A DNA stretch of 40,663 bases from DAITAZ01 sp036824045 (GCA_036824045.1 DAITAZ010000034.1:1-40663), one strand, 5' to 3'; numbered from the stretch's first letter, positions 23,701-32,119 are shown. Notes: a model not told the origin generated them from the letters alone. Numbers and translations are program-made.

Positions 23701-24582
23701 TTATCCGCCGGCGGCCGACCGGGCCAGCGCGGCGGGCTGCCCGAGGGCGCCCACCCGCTGCGCCAGCCCTTCGAGATACGCGGGAAAGCGGTGAATGTCC
23801 CCGTGCCCGGCGCCCGGCACCTCCAGCAGTTCCACCGGGCTGCGGGCCCGCGCCGCCAGGGCACGGCCGTGACCGGGGGGAATCAGCGTGTCCGCCAGAC
23901 CGTGGGCGATGAGGATGGGGCTGCGCACCTCGCTGATGAGGGCGTCGGTTTCCATGGGGTATTTGAGCAGGGCGCGGGGCACGAAGGGGTAGCGCTCCAG
24001 CGCCAGGGCGGCAAGGCTGGTGTAGGGCGACACCAGCACCAGCAGGTCCGGCTGCACGGCCCGCGCCAGGCGGGCCGCCAGGCCGGTGCCCAGGGAACGG
24101 CCGTAGACGATGATGGGGCGGCCCGCGTAGTCCGGCGCCACCGTGTCCCAGGCGGCGCGCACATCGGCATGCAGCTGGGCCTCGCTGTCGATGGTGCCGG
24201 TGCTCTTGCCAAAGCCCCGGTAGTCCAGGATGAAGAGGTCGTAATTGATGCGCCGGTAGTAGTCCACATTCTCCGTCCAGGACTCCAGATTGCCGGCGTT
24301 GCCATGGAGGAAGAACACCAGCCCCCGGGGCGCCGGCTGGCGGAAGTGCAGGGCATGGATTTCGCCCCCGGGCACCGGCACCCGCACCTCCCGGTAGGCC
24401 TGGGCGGGGTCGAAGCGGAACTGGAAATCCGCCGCCAGGGGCTCCGGGTGAAAGAGCAAGGCCTCCTGTCGGACATAGAGGGCGGCCAGCGCGGCGCCGT
24501 AGCCCAGTGCCGCCAGCAGCAGCACGCTCGCCAGGCCGCGGGCAAGGCGCCGGCCCAGCCGGCGTGAGGGGTCGAGATTCAC
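23701..24582 (-). CDS. Membrane-anchored alpha/beta hydrolase
   Basis: The 293-residue protein has an N-terminal hydrophobic helix (about 15-38) that probably anchors it in the inner membrane. The alpha/beta hydrolase domain has the oxyanion stretch FFLHGNAGNLESW, the nucleophile elbow YGRSLGTG (Ser), the acid region HGLADTLIP and the catalytic His in GAGHGDIH. It is closest in style to the BEM46/ABHD12-13 group; the substrate is unknown. A GTG at 24582 with AGGAG at good spacing is preferred to a TTG at 24612. Confidence 0.85.
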   Translation of the reverse strand: MNLDPSRRLGRRLARGLASVLLLAALGYGAALAALYVRQEALLFHPEPLAADFQFRFDPAQAYREVRVPVPGGEIHALHFRQPAPRGLVFFLHGNAGNLESWTENVDYYRRINYDLFILDYRGFGKSTGTIDSEAQLHADVRAAWDTVAPDYAGRPIIVYGRSLGTGLAARLARAVQPDLLVLVSPYTSLAALALERYPFVPRALLKYPMETDALISEVRSPILIAHGLADTLIPPGHGRALAARARSPVELLEVPGAGHGDIHRFPAYLEGLAQRVGALGQPAALARSAAGG

Positions 24583-24657
24583 GGGGGCGCTCCTGAAAGC
24601 GGACGTGCGCAAGTAGGGGAAAGACCCGGCGGCGGCCCCGCCGGTTCCCTCCCGCGC

Positions 24658-25050
24658 TCAGCGCGGCCCCAGGCTGCGCAGGTAGGCGATGAGGTGGCTG
24701 CGGTCGGCCGCGTCGGGTACCGAGTATCCCATGCGCTGGCCCGGCAGCAGCCTCTCGGGGTTGGCCAGCCAGTGGTCCAGGGTCTGCGCATCCCACACCA
24801 GGGTGGCGCCGCTCAAGGCCGGGGAATAGGCATAGCCCGGCGCCTTGCCCGCCTGCCGGCCGAACACGCCCCGGTGGGCCGGGCCCACCCGGTGGGCGTC
24901 TTCGGAATGGCAGGCGATGCAGCGGGATTCGTAGAGCTGCTGTCCGATCTGCGCATCGCCCGCCGCCCGGGCGCTGGCGCAGGCGGCAAGCAGGAGCCAG
25001 GCGGCGCCATGGAGCCAGGTCCTGTCGCCGCGGGACTGCCGGGCACGCAT
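24658..25050 (-). CDS. Exported class I cytochrome c
   Basis: The 130-residue protein has a signal peptide (about 1-30; WLHGAAWLLLAACASARA) and one c-type haem motif, CIACH. The sixth ligand is probably Met in GQRMGYSV. The stretch HRVGPAHRGVFGRQAGKAPG, then YAYSPALSGATLVWD, is typical of cytochrome c of the c2/c550 type. It should shuttle single electrons in the periplasm. The start at 25050 follows the ferritin-like gene's stop by seven bases and has GAGGG upstream; a longer TTG start at 25068 is less likely. Confidence 0.87.
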   Translation of the reverse strand: MRARQSRGDRTWLHGAAWLLLAACASARAAGDAQIGQQLYESRCIACHSEDAHRVGPAHRGVFGRQAGKAPGYAYSPALSGATLVWDAQTLDHWLANPERLLPGQRMGYSVPDAADRSHLIAYLRSLGPR

Positions 25051-25057
25051 CGCGCCC

Positions 25058-25660
25058 TCAGGCGCCAAAGCTCAGGGCACCGCCCGGCAGCGCCTTGCCC
25101 AGGGCGCTGGTAAGCGCCGTCCAGTGCATGGTCTCGTCCGCCGCCAGGCGCCCGGCCACCTTGGCCAGGGCGCTGTCGCCGAAGGCCGGGATCACGCCCA
25201 GATACGCATTGGTGGCGCCCATTTCCAGCCGGGCCGCCAGGGTCAGCACATCCGCCTGGCTTTTCAGGGTGTCCGCCTTGAGCGCCCGGGCGTACTCGTC
25301 CAGGCTCTTTTCCGCCACCGGCTTGCCACCCATCTTTTCGATGGTGGCGATCAGCGCGTCCCGATGGCCCTTGTGGTGGGACTGGAACAGCACCGCCACA
25401 TCCAGCACCGGCTTTTGCAGCAGCCCGCTCTGGGCCCCGAGCTGGTAGGCGTTGATGGCCTCGTGTTCCAGCCCCAGGGCCACGTTGAGGATGTCCACGT
25501 CCTTGCTGCCGGCGCTGCCGGCGGCGGCAAGGCTTTCCTTGCCGGCCAGCAGACCGATGGCGGCGGCGGACAGCACCAGTCCGCCCGAGCGGCCGAGGAA
25601 GCTGCGGCGGGCGGGCACGAGGGTGGCGGAAGTGTCGCGGGGGGCTTGCTTGGCATTCAT
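25058..25660 (-). CDS. Tat-exported ferritin-like domain protein
   Basis: The 200-residue protein starts with a twin-arginine-type signal (RRSFLGRSGGLVLSAAAIGL). The rest is a four-helix ferritin-like domain with candidate metal ligands in LEHEAINAYQLGAQ, FQSHHKGHRDAL, RLEMGATNAYLGVI and ADETMHWTAL. This matches the Ferritin_2 group of exported ferritin-like proteins, whose role is not settled (possibly peroxide or metal handling in the periplasm). It is followed seven bases later by a cytochrome c gene, so an electron-transfer link is possible. Start ATG at 25660 with GGAG upstream. Confidence 0.82.
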   Translation of the reverse strand: MNAKQAPRDTSATLVPARRSFLGRSGGLVLSAAAIGLLAGKESLAAAGSAGSKDVDILNVALGLEHEAINAYQLGAQSGLLQKPVLDVAVLFQSHHKGHRDALIATIEKMGGKPVAEKSLDEYARALKADTLKSQADVLTLAARLEMGATNAYLGVIPAFGDSALAKVAGRLAADETMHWTALTSALGKALPGGALSFGA

Positions 25661-25873
25661 GGTCAGATCTCCGGTAACAGGTTCGGGGTGGGCAGGCGGG
25701 CGGTGGTTTCGCTTCCTGCATGACCTCGTTACGCTGCCCGCCCGATTCCGGATGCACGGCAAACCCGGGAGGCGTCCGCCCCTCAAGTTTGCCGGTCGGG
25801 TGACGTCAATCCCAACAAGTAGCGCGCACCCGCGAGTGCCCCGCCCCGACAACAGACAGTGGAGATCCCCGAT

Positions 25874-26443
25874 TTGGACATACAGACTCAGAGCCCGCGC
25901 GGCTCCCGCGCCCGCACTCCGGACCTGGACTGGAGCCAGGTGCGGGAAACGGTCCTGATGCTGGAACTGGCCGCCGGCCAGATCGAAGCCGCCATGAAGG
26001 AGGGCAACTCCTCGGTGGAAGTGCTGACCGACTCCTTCACCTCCATGGCCGGCTACGTGGGCGCCATGCTCGACGGCCTCAATGCCCTGCCGGAAGAAGG
26101 CGCGCCGGGCGAAACCAAGCACGAACTGCTGGCCAATGCCGGGCAGGTTTCGGGCATGGTGCATCGCTCCATCGTCGCGTTCCAGTTCTACGACAAGCTG
26201 GTGCAGCGGCTGGCCCATGTCTGCCACAGCCTGTCGGCGCTTTCCGGTCTCGTCACCGATCAGGCACGGCTCTTCAACCCCACCGAGTGGGTCGCCCTGC
26301 AGGAAAAGATCCGCGCCCGTTACACCACCCACGAAGAAGTGGAGATGTTCGAGGCGGTGCTCTCCGGCGTCCCCGTGCAGCAGGTGCTGGAGCGCTACAT
26401 CACCGACATGAAGGGCAAGGGCAACGACGTGGAACTGTTCTGA
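25874..26443 (+). CDS. Conserved-looking helical protein of unknown function
   Basis: About 189 residues, mostly amphipathic helix, with no signal peptide or membrane segment. I do not recognise the family. Notable stretches are MLELAAGQIEAAMKEGNSSV and FQFYDKLVQRLAHVCHSLSA, an arrangement seen in helical-bundle proteins near chemotaxis or signalling genes. The C-terminus is charged (DMKGKGNDVELF). The start is uncertain: a TTG at 25874 has GGAG nine bases upstream, and a GTG at 25859 has no ribosome site. It is followed by a clear intrinsic terminator, so it is a real single-gene unit. Confidence 0.7.
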   Translation: MDIQTQSPRGSRARTPDLDWSQVRETVLMLELAAGQIEAAMKEGNSSVEVLTDSFTSMAGYVGAMLDGLNALPEEGAPGETKHELLANAGQVSGMVHRSIVAFQFYDKLVQRLAHVCHSLSALSGLVTDQARLFNPTEWVALQEKIRARYTTHEEVEMFEAVLSGVPVQQVLERYITDMKGKGNDVELF

Positions 26444-26483
26444 CCGCCGCGGGCGGGCGCGCCGCCCCACGGTATCGCCCTCT

Positions 26484-26525
26484 CCGGGCAGGCACCCCTC
26501 GCGGCGGGCCTGCCCGGTTTTGTTT
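26484..26525 (+). terminator. Intrinsic terminator after the 25.9-kb gene
   Basis: A perfect 10-bp stem (CCGGGCAGGC at 26484-26493 with 26508-26517) closes a 14-base loop and is followed by TTTTGTTT. It lies 40 bases after the stop at 26443 and separates that gene from the convergent TonB receptor gene. Confidence 0.85.
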
Positions 26526-26605
26526 GCGCACGGGATGTGCCCGGCAGGCTCGCCAGTGGCCGCCCCACAGGCTGTCAGCCACAGCCCGCTGCGGGGTCGG
26601 CTGGA

Positions 26606-28600
26606 TCAGAACGGCAGGCTCAACCCCAGGCGCAGGCCCCGCCCCGGCTGGGGAATCTGCCCGCCGGTGGCGGAAATCCAGCTTGCCGGCTGGGGGTTGG
26701 TGTACTGCCGGTCGAGGAGGTTGTACACGCCCAGGGACCATTCGGCGCGGCTGCCCGGTTGCAGCCAGCGCAGGTTGAGGTTGGCCACGACGTAGCCCGG
26801 CACCCGGCCGCCAAAGCTGCGCTGGCTGCTCACCCCCAGCACTTCGCCCGCGACCCGCCAGGCGCCGCCCAGGAGTGGCGCCGACAGGGCCAGTTTGCCC
26901 AGCCAGGCGGGCGACATGGTGGGCCGGCTGCCATCCTCTTCGCGCACGCGGGAACGGGTGACACTGCCGCGCCAGCGGGCGCCACCGGCCCACACGTGGT
27001 CCAGTTCCGCTTCCACCCCGTTGGCGTGCACGTCCGGCCCGGCCATGTAGGTGCCGTTGGGATCGGCCACCACCAGATTGTGAATGCCGAAATGGAAGGC
27101 GGCCACCGTCAGCCGGGTGTTGGCCCCCAGGTAATGCTCCAGCGTCAGTTCCCGGTTGTGGATGCGCTCCGGGCGCAAGCGCAGATAGGCGCCGTCACCG
27201 GCCAGCGCCTCCGCCTCCGAGGGGTTGCGGGTGCCACGCCCGAACAACACCTTGACCGCCGTCCCCGACGCGGGCTGGTAAATGAGCCCGGTGCGCGGGC
27301 TGAAACTGCGGCGGCTGCGGCTCGCGGTGTCGGTGCGCGCCCCCAGGGTCACCAGCAGCGTCTCGTGGGCGCGCAGGTCCGCCTGGACGTAAAGCCCCTG
27401 GCGGTTGGCGGTGGCCGCGTGGTTGGCGTACAGGAGGTAGGGCGCATCGTCATAGGCATGGTTGGTCATCCGCGACACATGGGTCTGCTCGATGCCCGCC
27501 ACCAGTTGATGGCCGCCCGCCAGCGTCCGGCTGCCCTGCAGTTCGAAGCCCGTCCACGTGGCGGAAACGAACTGGCGGTAACCGTTGTACGGCGCGCCGT
27601 CCGCCGCCGCCGGGTAGAGGAAATGGCCGCGGTAGGCGTAGTCGCCGGCAAAAAGCCGGGCCAGGACCGCAGTCCCCTCCCCCGCCTCCCAGCGGTAAGC
27701 CAGGTTCAGAAAGCCCAGCCGGTCGCCATCCCAGTTGCCCCGGTCGTTGAAGACCGAGCCGTCGGTGTAGGGGAGCGGGTCGCCCTTGCGCCGCTGCCCG
27801 ACCCCGGCGGTGAGGGCAAGCCCCTCCCGGTTCCACTTCAGGAAGAAGCGCCGCGCCAGATCGAAATCGGTGCCCGTGGTGCGGCCCTGGTTATGCTGGG
27901 CATCGTCCGCCGCCGGGAAGTAATAGCTGCTGCCGCCATCGCGGCTGACGCTGGCAGACAGGAGCAGATCGCCCCCTTGTTCCAGCACCTTGCCGCTACT
28001 CACCCGCAGGCCCCGCTGGCCCCGGCTGCCCACATTGACCGCCAGTTCGCCGCCGCCCAGGGCGGCGCCATTGCGGGTGACGATGTTGATCACGCCGAAC
28101 AGGGCGTTGCCGCCGTAGATGGCCGAGCCCGGCCCGCGGATGTACTCCACCCGCTGGATCAGCGCCACGTCGAGGGGAAACTCGGTGCCGATCAGCCCGC
28201 CTTCGTAGTAGGGGTCGTTGATCCGCATGCCGTCGATGCACAGGGCCACGCCGGAGTTGTAGTCCCCGGGCCGGGCAAAACCCCGCACCCCGAGGTAATC
28301 GTAGGTGGTGTCGTAGTTGACCGAAACGCCGCGGATGCTGCGCAGGATCTCGCCCAGGGTGCGCCAGCCAAAGGTCCGGATGTCGTCGGCGGTGATGATG
28401 GAAACCGATGCCGGCGCCTGGGTCAGCCGGTCGTAGTACTTGCCCGGCGCGTAGATGGGCGTGGCGGCCAGGGCCGCCAGTTCCGCCGCCTCGTCGCCGG
28501 TCTGGGCAAGCGCCGCGCCGGAAAACACGAGGCCCAGCGCCAGCAGCAGCGGGCGGAGCACAACAGGCGGGCAGAGGGCAGAACGCAAGGCGGTTCGCAG
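26606..28600 (-). CDS. TonB-dependent outer-membrane receptor
   Basis: About 664 residues. After a signal peptide (VLRPLLLALGLVFSGAALA) comes a plug domain (APASVSIITADDIRTFGWRT, then GVRGFARPGDYNSGVALCID and VEYIRGPGSAIYGGNALFGV), then a 22-strand-type barrel ending in LRLGLSLPF with a terminal Phe. Such receptors import metal chelates, vitamins or glycans with energy from TonB; the substrate is not evident and no riboswitch was seen upstream. The start is unsettled. A strong AAGGAGG lies at 28613-28619 but no ATG or GTG follows at normal spacing. CTG at 28600 is the best-spaced candidate; TTG at 28612 or 28588 and GTG at 28561 are alternatives. Confidence 0.87.
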   Translation of the reverse strand: MRTALRSALCPPVVLRPLLLALGLVFSGAALAQTGDEAAELAALAATPIYAPGKYYDRLTQAPASVSIITADDIRTFGWRTLGEILRSIRGVSVNYDTTYDYLGVRGFARPGDYNSGVALCIDGMRINDPYYEGGLIGTEFPLDVALIQRVEYIRGPGSAIYGGNALFGVINIVTRNGAALGGGELAVNVGSRGQRGLRVSSGKVLEQGGDLLLSASVSRDGGSSYYFPAADDAQHNQGRTTGTDFDLARRFFLKWNREGLALTAGVGQRRKGDPLPYTDGSVFNDRGNWDGDRLGFLNLAYRWEAGEGTAVLARLFAGDYAYRGHFLYPAAADGAPYNGYRQFVSATWTGFELQGSRTLAGGHQLVAGIEQTHVSRMTNHAYDDAPYLLYANHAATANRQGLYVQADLRAHETLLVTLGARTDTASRSRRSFSPRTGLIYQPASGTAVKVLFGRGTRNPSEAEALAGDGAYLRLRPERIHNRELTLEHYLGANTRLTVAAFHFGIHNLVVADPNGTYMAGPDVHANGVEAELDHVWAGGARWRGSVTRSRVREEDGSRPTMSPAWLGKLALSAPLLGGAWRVAGEVLGVSSQRSFGGRVPGYVVANLNLRWLQPGSRAEWSLGVYNLLDRQYTNPQPASWISATGGQIPQPGRGLRLGLSLPF

Positions 28601-28748
28601 GATCGACGGCAACCTCCTTGTTTTCGGCAGGGATGCCCGGCACTTGACCGTTTTCCGCCCCGCCGCCCTGCGCCACCCGGCAGGGCTTTTGACCCCCGCC
28701 CACCCCGGCGGCACAATACTTCCCCCGTCTCCTCCCGGTGTCCGCCCC

Positions 28749-29390
28749 GTGAAAACCCTCCTGGTCTATGGCGATTCGCTCTCCTGGGGCATCATCCCCG
28801 GCAGCCGCCAGCGCCTGCCCTTCGAGCGGCGCTGGCCGGGCGTCCTGCAACAGGCGGTGAGCCCCGACGCCCTGGTGGTGGAGGCCTGCCTCAACGGCCG
28901 CACCACGGTGTGGGACGACCCCTTCCGCCCCGGGCGCAACGGGCGGGACTGGCTGATCCCGGCGCTGGAGAGCCACGCGCCGGTGCACCTGGTCATCCTC
29001 TTCCTGGGCACCAACGACCTGCAGACCGTGCATGGCATGGGCGCCTTCGAGGCCGCCCTGGGGGTGGCCACCCTGGTGGATGCCATCCGCGCCCGGGTGG
29101 GGGACGCCCAGCCCACGCCGCCCGAGGTGCTGCTGGTGGCCCCGCCGCCGGTGGGCAAGCCCGCCGGCGCCATGGCCGACAAGTTCGCCGGAGCGCCGCC
29201 CCGCTCCGTCGATTTCGCCCGCCATTACCGCAACGTGGCCCAGGAGCGCGGGGTGCGCTTCTTCGACGCCGGCCGCCACGTCAGCGCCAGCCCCGTGGAT
29301 GGCGTGCATCTGGACGCGGAGGCCCATTACCAGTTGGGCTGCCACATCGCGCCGGTGGTGGCCGACATGTTGAAGCGCATCAAACCATGA
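28749..29390 (+). CDS. SGNH/GDSL hydrolase
   Basis: The 213-residue serine hydrolase has block I LLVYGDSLSWG (nucleophile Ser), block III ILFLGTNDLQ (Gly and Asn of the oxyanion hole) and block V DGVHLDAEAHYQLG (catalytic Asp and His). The pattern resembles the arylesterase/acyltransferase group that includes Mycobacterium smegmatis acyltransferase, with the ACLNGRTTVWDDPF segment shared. There is no signal peptide. It starts with GTG at 28749 and overlaps the following cupin gene by four bases. Confidence 0.9.
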   Translation: MKTLLVYGDSLSWGIIPGSRQRLPFERRWPGVLQQAVSPDALVVEACLNGRTTVWDDPFRPGRNGRDWLIPALESHAPVHLVILFLGTNDLQTVHGMGAFEAALGVATLVDAIRARVGDAQPTPPEVLLVAPPPVGKPAGAMADKFAGAPPRSVDFARHYRNVAQERGVRFFDAGRHVSASPVDGVHLDAEAHYQLGCHIAPVVADMLKRIKP

Positions 29391-29764
29391 CCGAACCGCT
29401 GCGCACCCTCACCAGCTTTGCCCACACCCGGCCCGAGCCGGCCTTCGACCGCCCCCGGCCGGACCGCCTGGAACAGGGCAACCCCCTGCGCACCACCTGG
29501 GAGCACTACGCCAGCAGCGACGGCCAGGTGAGCTGCGGCGTCTGGGCCTGCGAGCCCGGCGCCTGGCGCATCGCCTTCGCGCCGGGCAAGGACGAGTTCT
29601 TCCACGTGATCGAAGGGCGCATCCGCATCACCGACGCCGCCGGCACCGCCCGCGAGTTCGGCCCCGGCGACGCCTGCGTCATCCCCGGCGGTTTCACCGG
29701 CGTCTTCCGGGTGCTGGAGCCGGTGCGCAAGCACTACGTGGTGGTGGACCGCCCCGGCGCCTGA
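29387..29764 (+). CDS. Small cupin protein (DUF861/EutQ-like)
   Basis: The 125-residue protein has a single cupin barrel of the DUF861 type: VWACEPGAWRIAFAPGKDEF, then FHVIEGRIRITDAAG and FGPGDACVIPGGFTGVFRVL. These proteins usually bind no clear metal set, and their function is mostly unknown. The ATG overlaps the SGNH hydrolase stop (ATGA), so the two are coupled. Nothing after it suggests a larger operon; the glycosyltransferase gene begins about 200 bases later. Confidence 0.82.
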   Translation: MTEPLRTLTSFAHTRPEPAFDRPRPDRLEQGNPLRTTWEHYASSDGQVSCGVWACEPGAWRIAFAPGKDEFFHVIEGRIRITDAAGTAREFGPGDACVIPGGFTGVFRVLEPVRKHYVVVDRPGA

Positions 29765-29968
29765 ACGCCGCGCCCCGCGGCGCGGCCTCAAACGCGCCGC
29801 CCCGTGCCACCTGCCACGGCATGAGTGGGCACCCTGGCCTAGAATCCGGCAAGCTTGCATCGCCCCTGCTCCCCGCCATCAGGTTTGGGCGCGCCGGACC
29901 GATATCTCCTGAAAGCCTCTGCCCCATTCATTCGCTGCCGGCTCGCCGGCCCCCACAGGAAGCCCCAA

Positions 29969-30754
29969 TTGGACCTCGAACAAATCACCCCGTTGATCCT
30001 CACCTTCAACGAAGAGCCCAACCTGGACCGCACCCTGCGCGCCCTCACCTGGGCCCGTGAAGTCGTGGTACTCGACAGCGGCAGCACCGACCGCACCAAC
30101 GACATCTGCGCCAGCTACCCCAACGTGCGGGTGGTCGTGCGCAAGTTCGACAGCCACTCCCGCCAGTGGAACTACGGCCTGCAGGAATGCGGCATCCGCA
30201 CCGAATGGGTGCTGGCGCTGGACGCGGACTACCACGCCACCCCCGAACTGGTGGAGGAGTTCCGCCAGTTGCAGCCGGACGACACGGTGAGCGGCTACCG
30301 CACCGGCTTCCGCTACTGCGTCGAAGGCAAGCCGCTCTCCGGCACCCTGTACCCGCCGGTGGTCACCCTCTACCGCCGCGCCCGCGCCCACTACATCCAG
30401 GACGGCCACACCCAGCGGGCGGTGATCCAGGGCACGGTGGTGGACGCCCGGAACATCCTGCTCCACGACGACCGCAAGGCGCTCGCCCGCTGGCTCGGCT
30501 CCCAGGACAAATACGCCACGCTGGAAGTGGACCTGCTGGCCAAGCACCCCTGGGGCAAGCTCAGTTGGCAGGACCGCATCCGCCGCATGATCTTCGTCGC
30601 CCCCATCCTGGTGCCCCTCTACTGCCTCACCGTCGGCAAGGGCTACAAGGACGGCTGGCACGGCCTGTTCTACGCCATGCACCGGGGCGTGGCCGAGGCC
30701 ATCCTCTCGCTCAAGCTGCTGGAGGCCAAGTACAAGGCCGCCGCCAAGCGCTAA
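29969..30754 (+). CDS. Family 2 glycosyltransferase (WaaE-like)
   Basis: The 261-residue GT2 enzyme transfers a sugar from a nucleotide donor in the cytoplasm. The nucleotide site is TPLILTFNEEPNLDRTL and VVVLDSGSTDRTNDI, the metal-binding motif is VLALDADYHATPEL, and a WaaE/KdtX-like ALARWLGSQDKYATLEVDLL segment follows, with a C-terminal hydrophobic stretch (IFVAPILVPLYCLTV). WaaE-type enzymes add a core sugar to lipopolysaccharide, but this one sits with a WcaF acetyltransferase, so an exopolysaccharide role is also possible. The TTG at 29969 has AGGA upstream; no ATG fits. Confidence 0.85.
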   Translation: MDLEQITPLILTFNEEPNLDRTLRALTWAREVVVLDSGSTDRTNDICASYPNVRVVVRKFDSHSRQWNYGLQECGIRTEWVLALDADYHATPELVEEFRQLQPDDTVSGYRTGFRYCVEGKPLSGTLYPPVVTLYRRARAHYIQDGHTQRAVIQGTVVDARNILLHDDRKALARWLGSQDKYATLEVDLLAKHPWGKLSWQDRIRRMIFVAPILVPLYCLTVGKGYKDGWHGLFYAMHRGVAEAILSLKLLEAKYKAAAKR

Positions 30755-30764
30755 GGGGCCCCGC

Positions 30765-31319
30765 ATGGACCTCTCCAAATACCCCATCCGCCCCTTCGAC
30801 CGGGGCCGCTCGGCGCTCATGGAACTGGCCTGGATCGTCGTCCAGAGCCTCTTCGTCCATAGCTGGCTGCCCGGCTCCGCCCACCGGGTATGGCTGCTGC
30901 GCAAGTTCGGCGCCCGCATCGGCCAGGGCGTGGTGATCAAGCAGTTCGTGCGGGTCAAGTTCCCCTGGCGGCTCAGCATCGGCGACCACACCTGGATTGG
31001 CGAAGGCGCCTGGATCGACAACCTGGCCCAGGTCAACATCGGCAGCCACTGCTGCATCTCGCAGAACGCCTACCTGTGCACCGGCAGCCACGACTGGAAA
31101 TCCAACACCTTCGACCTGATCACCAAGCCCATCACCATCGAGGATCAAGCCTGGGTCGCCGCCGGCAGCCAGGTGGCCCCCGGCGTCACCATCGGCCGCG
31201 CCGCCGTGCTCGCCCTGGGCGCCGTGGCGCTGGCCGACCTGCAGCCGGGCTGGATCTACCAGGGCAACCCGGCCCAACCCGTCAAACCCCGTGGCGGCAG
31301 CACCGCCGCCCCCGGCTAG
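30765..31319 (+). CDS. wcaF: WcaF-like polysaccharide acetyltransferase
   Basis: The 184-residue left-handed beta-helix acetyltransferase probably adds acetyl from acetyl-CoA to an exopolysaccharide sugar, as WcaF does in colanic acid synthesis. Hexapeptide repeats run through IGQGVVIKQFVRVKFPWRLS, IGDHTWIGEGAWIDNLAQVN and IGSHCCISQNAYLC, with the catalytic His region TGSHDW and the end IYQGNPAQPVK. It starts ten bases after the glycosyltransferase, so the two form a pair. A 7-bp hairpin (31329-31352) lies just after the stop but has no T tract. Confidence 0.85.
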   Translation: MDLSKYPIRPFDRGRSALMELAWIVVQSLFVHSWLPGSAHRVWLLRKFGARIGQGVVIKQFVRVKFPWRLSIGDHTWIGEGAWIDNLAQVNIGSHCCISQNAYLCTGSHDWKSNTFDLITKPITIEDQAWVAAGSQVAPGVTIGRAAVLALGAVALADLQPGWIYQGNPAQPVKPRGGSTAAPG

Positions 31320-31463
31320 CCCCCTGGCGGAACGGGACAAGTGTTCCGTTCCTGCTCACCCTCCGCGCCCGCCTGTTCCACCCTAAGACACCGCCCTGCC
31401 CCGGCAGCATTTTCCGCCCGCCGCCAGAACGGCCTCCGGTGCTCGCCCAGCCTCCGCCGCACG

Positions 31464-31487
31464 GCTGAAAAATCAATCATTTTCAGC
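31464..31487 (+). promoter_or_regulatory. Perfect dyad, possible enhancer site
   Basis: GCTGAAAA (31464-31471) and TTTTCAGC (31480-31487) form a perfect 8-bp dyad with an 8-base spacer. Its centre is about 85 bases upstream of the inferred sigma54 start, where enhancer-binding activators usually bind. No T tract follows, so it is not a standard terminator. Confidence 0.45.
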
Positions 31488-31533
31488 AAGTTAGAAAACA
31501 CCCCGGGCGCCACGACGCACCCGCTCGCCCCCC

Positions 31534-31548
31534 TGGCACAGGCCTTGC
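31534..31548 (+). promoter_or_regulatory. Sigma54 -24/-12 promoter
   Basis: TGGCAC-AGGCC-TTGC at 31534-31548 matches the sigma54 consensus (TGGCAC-N5-TTGC) at every position, with the required 10-base gap between the GG and GC doublets. Transcription should start near 31560 and run rightward. The only feature there is the hairpin-rich region ending in a terminator at 31962. Confidence 0.7.
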
Positions 31549-31559
31549 CATTCTCACCG

Positions 31560-31962
31560 TGTCGCATCCTCCCGAGGATGCACCCCTGACCGGGCACGCA
31601 GCCCGCCGCCTTCCCCCAGGCGCCGGCTGCGGGTGGCACAGAGCAAGGCAGGCAAGGGGCGCGGCGGAATGAGGCGGAGGCATACCCTCGGCTGAAGCCA
31701 ACCACCGCCGCGCAACTGGCCTTCCACCGACCCCGGCGGCGAACAGCCAGCGCGAAGGCGAGGAGCCCCTGCCCGCGTCCCCTGATCCGCCGCCCTGGCC
31801 GACCACGCCGCGCCACACCAGCCAGACGGAAGCCCGACTTCCGCACCCGCCAGGCCAAGTATTCACTCGCGCAAACCGGCTCCTCTCTGGGGCGCTCACC
31901 ACGCCCCGATCCTGCACCCTGTGGTGTGCATCCGCCCGGTGGGTCACCGGGCGGATTTTTTT
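31560..31962 (+). ncRNA. Candidate sigma54-dependent structured noncoding RNA (~400 nt)
   Basis: Between the sigma54 promoter and a strong intrinsic terminator lie about 400 bases that translate to low-complexity Arg/Pro/Ala strings in every frame. They contain a series of hairpins: GCATCCT/AGGATGC at 31564-31581, CGGGC/GCCCG at 31591-31605, CGGAAG/CTTCCG near 31830, GGGGCG/CGCCCC at 31879-31897, TGCAC/GTGCA at 31915-31929, and then the terminator. I checked by eye for RNase P, tmRNA, 6S, cobalamin, TPP and FMN signatures and saw none. CrcZ of Pseudomonas is a similar-sized sigma54-dependent RNA, but its CA-rich motifs are absent here. The region lacks homology data; expression is inferred. 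Confidence 0.5.
31930..31962 (+). terminator. Strong intrinsic terminator
   Basis: A perfect 12-bp stem (ATCCGCCCGGTG at 31930-31941 with 31945-31956) closes a 3-base loop and is followed by a run of seven T on the plus strand (31956-31962). The nearest plus-strand gene (wcaF) ends 610 bases upstream, so it probably ends the candidate ncRNA. Confidence 0.92.
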
Positions 31963-32078
31963 CCTTCGCCTCCCGCGCAGTCCCGCTTCCCTGCCATGCC
32001 CGAACGCCACCGCGCCGACGGTGGCGGCCCCCATCAGGCGCCTTTGCCCACGCCACCCCGGCCTGCCCACCCGGAATG

Positions 32079-32119
32079 AAAACGCCCCCCGCGCCCGGCT
32101 GCCGGGCGAGGGGGGCGTT
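32079..32119 (-). terminator. Intrinsic terminator of the tail-collar gene
   Basis: AACGCCCCCC (32081-32090) pairs with 32110-32119, and after a G/A mismatch CGCCCGG (32092-32098) pairs with 32102-32108 around a 3-base loop. The minus-strand transcript continues into TTTT. It is 22 bases beyond the tail-collar stop. Confidence 0.85.

Noticed and set aside
21843..23912. 689-codon plus-strand frame opposite the sensor kinase
   Set aside because: Antisense to a kinase with intact motifs; composition is that of a shadow frame.
26537..29764. 1075-codon plus-strand frame across the TonB receptor region
   Set aside because: Only its last 125 codons are a real gene (the small cupin); the rest is antisense to the receptor.
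31320..31962. Riboswitch or known housekeeping RNA (RNase P, tmRNA, 6S, cobalamin, TPP, FMN)
   Set aside because: None of the diagnostic conserved boxes were found on either strand by eye.
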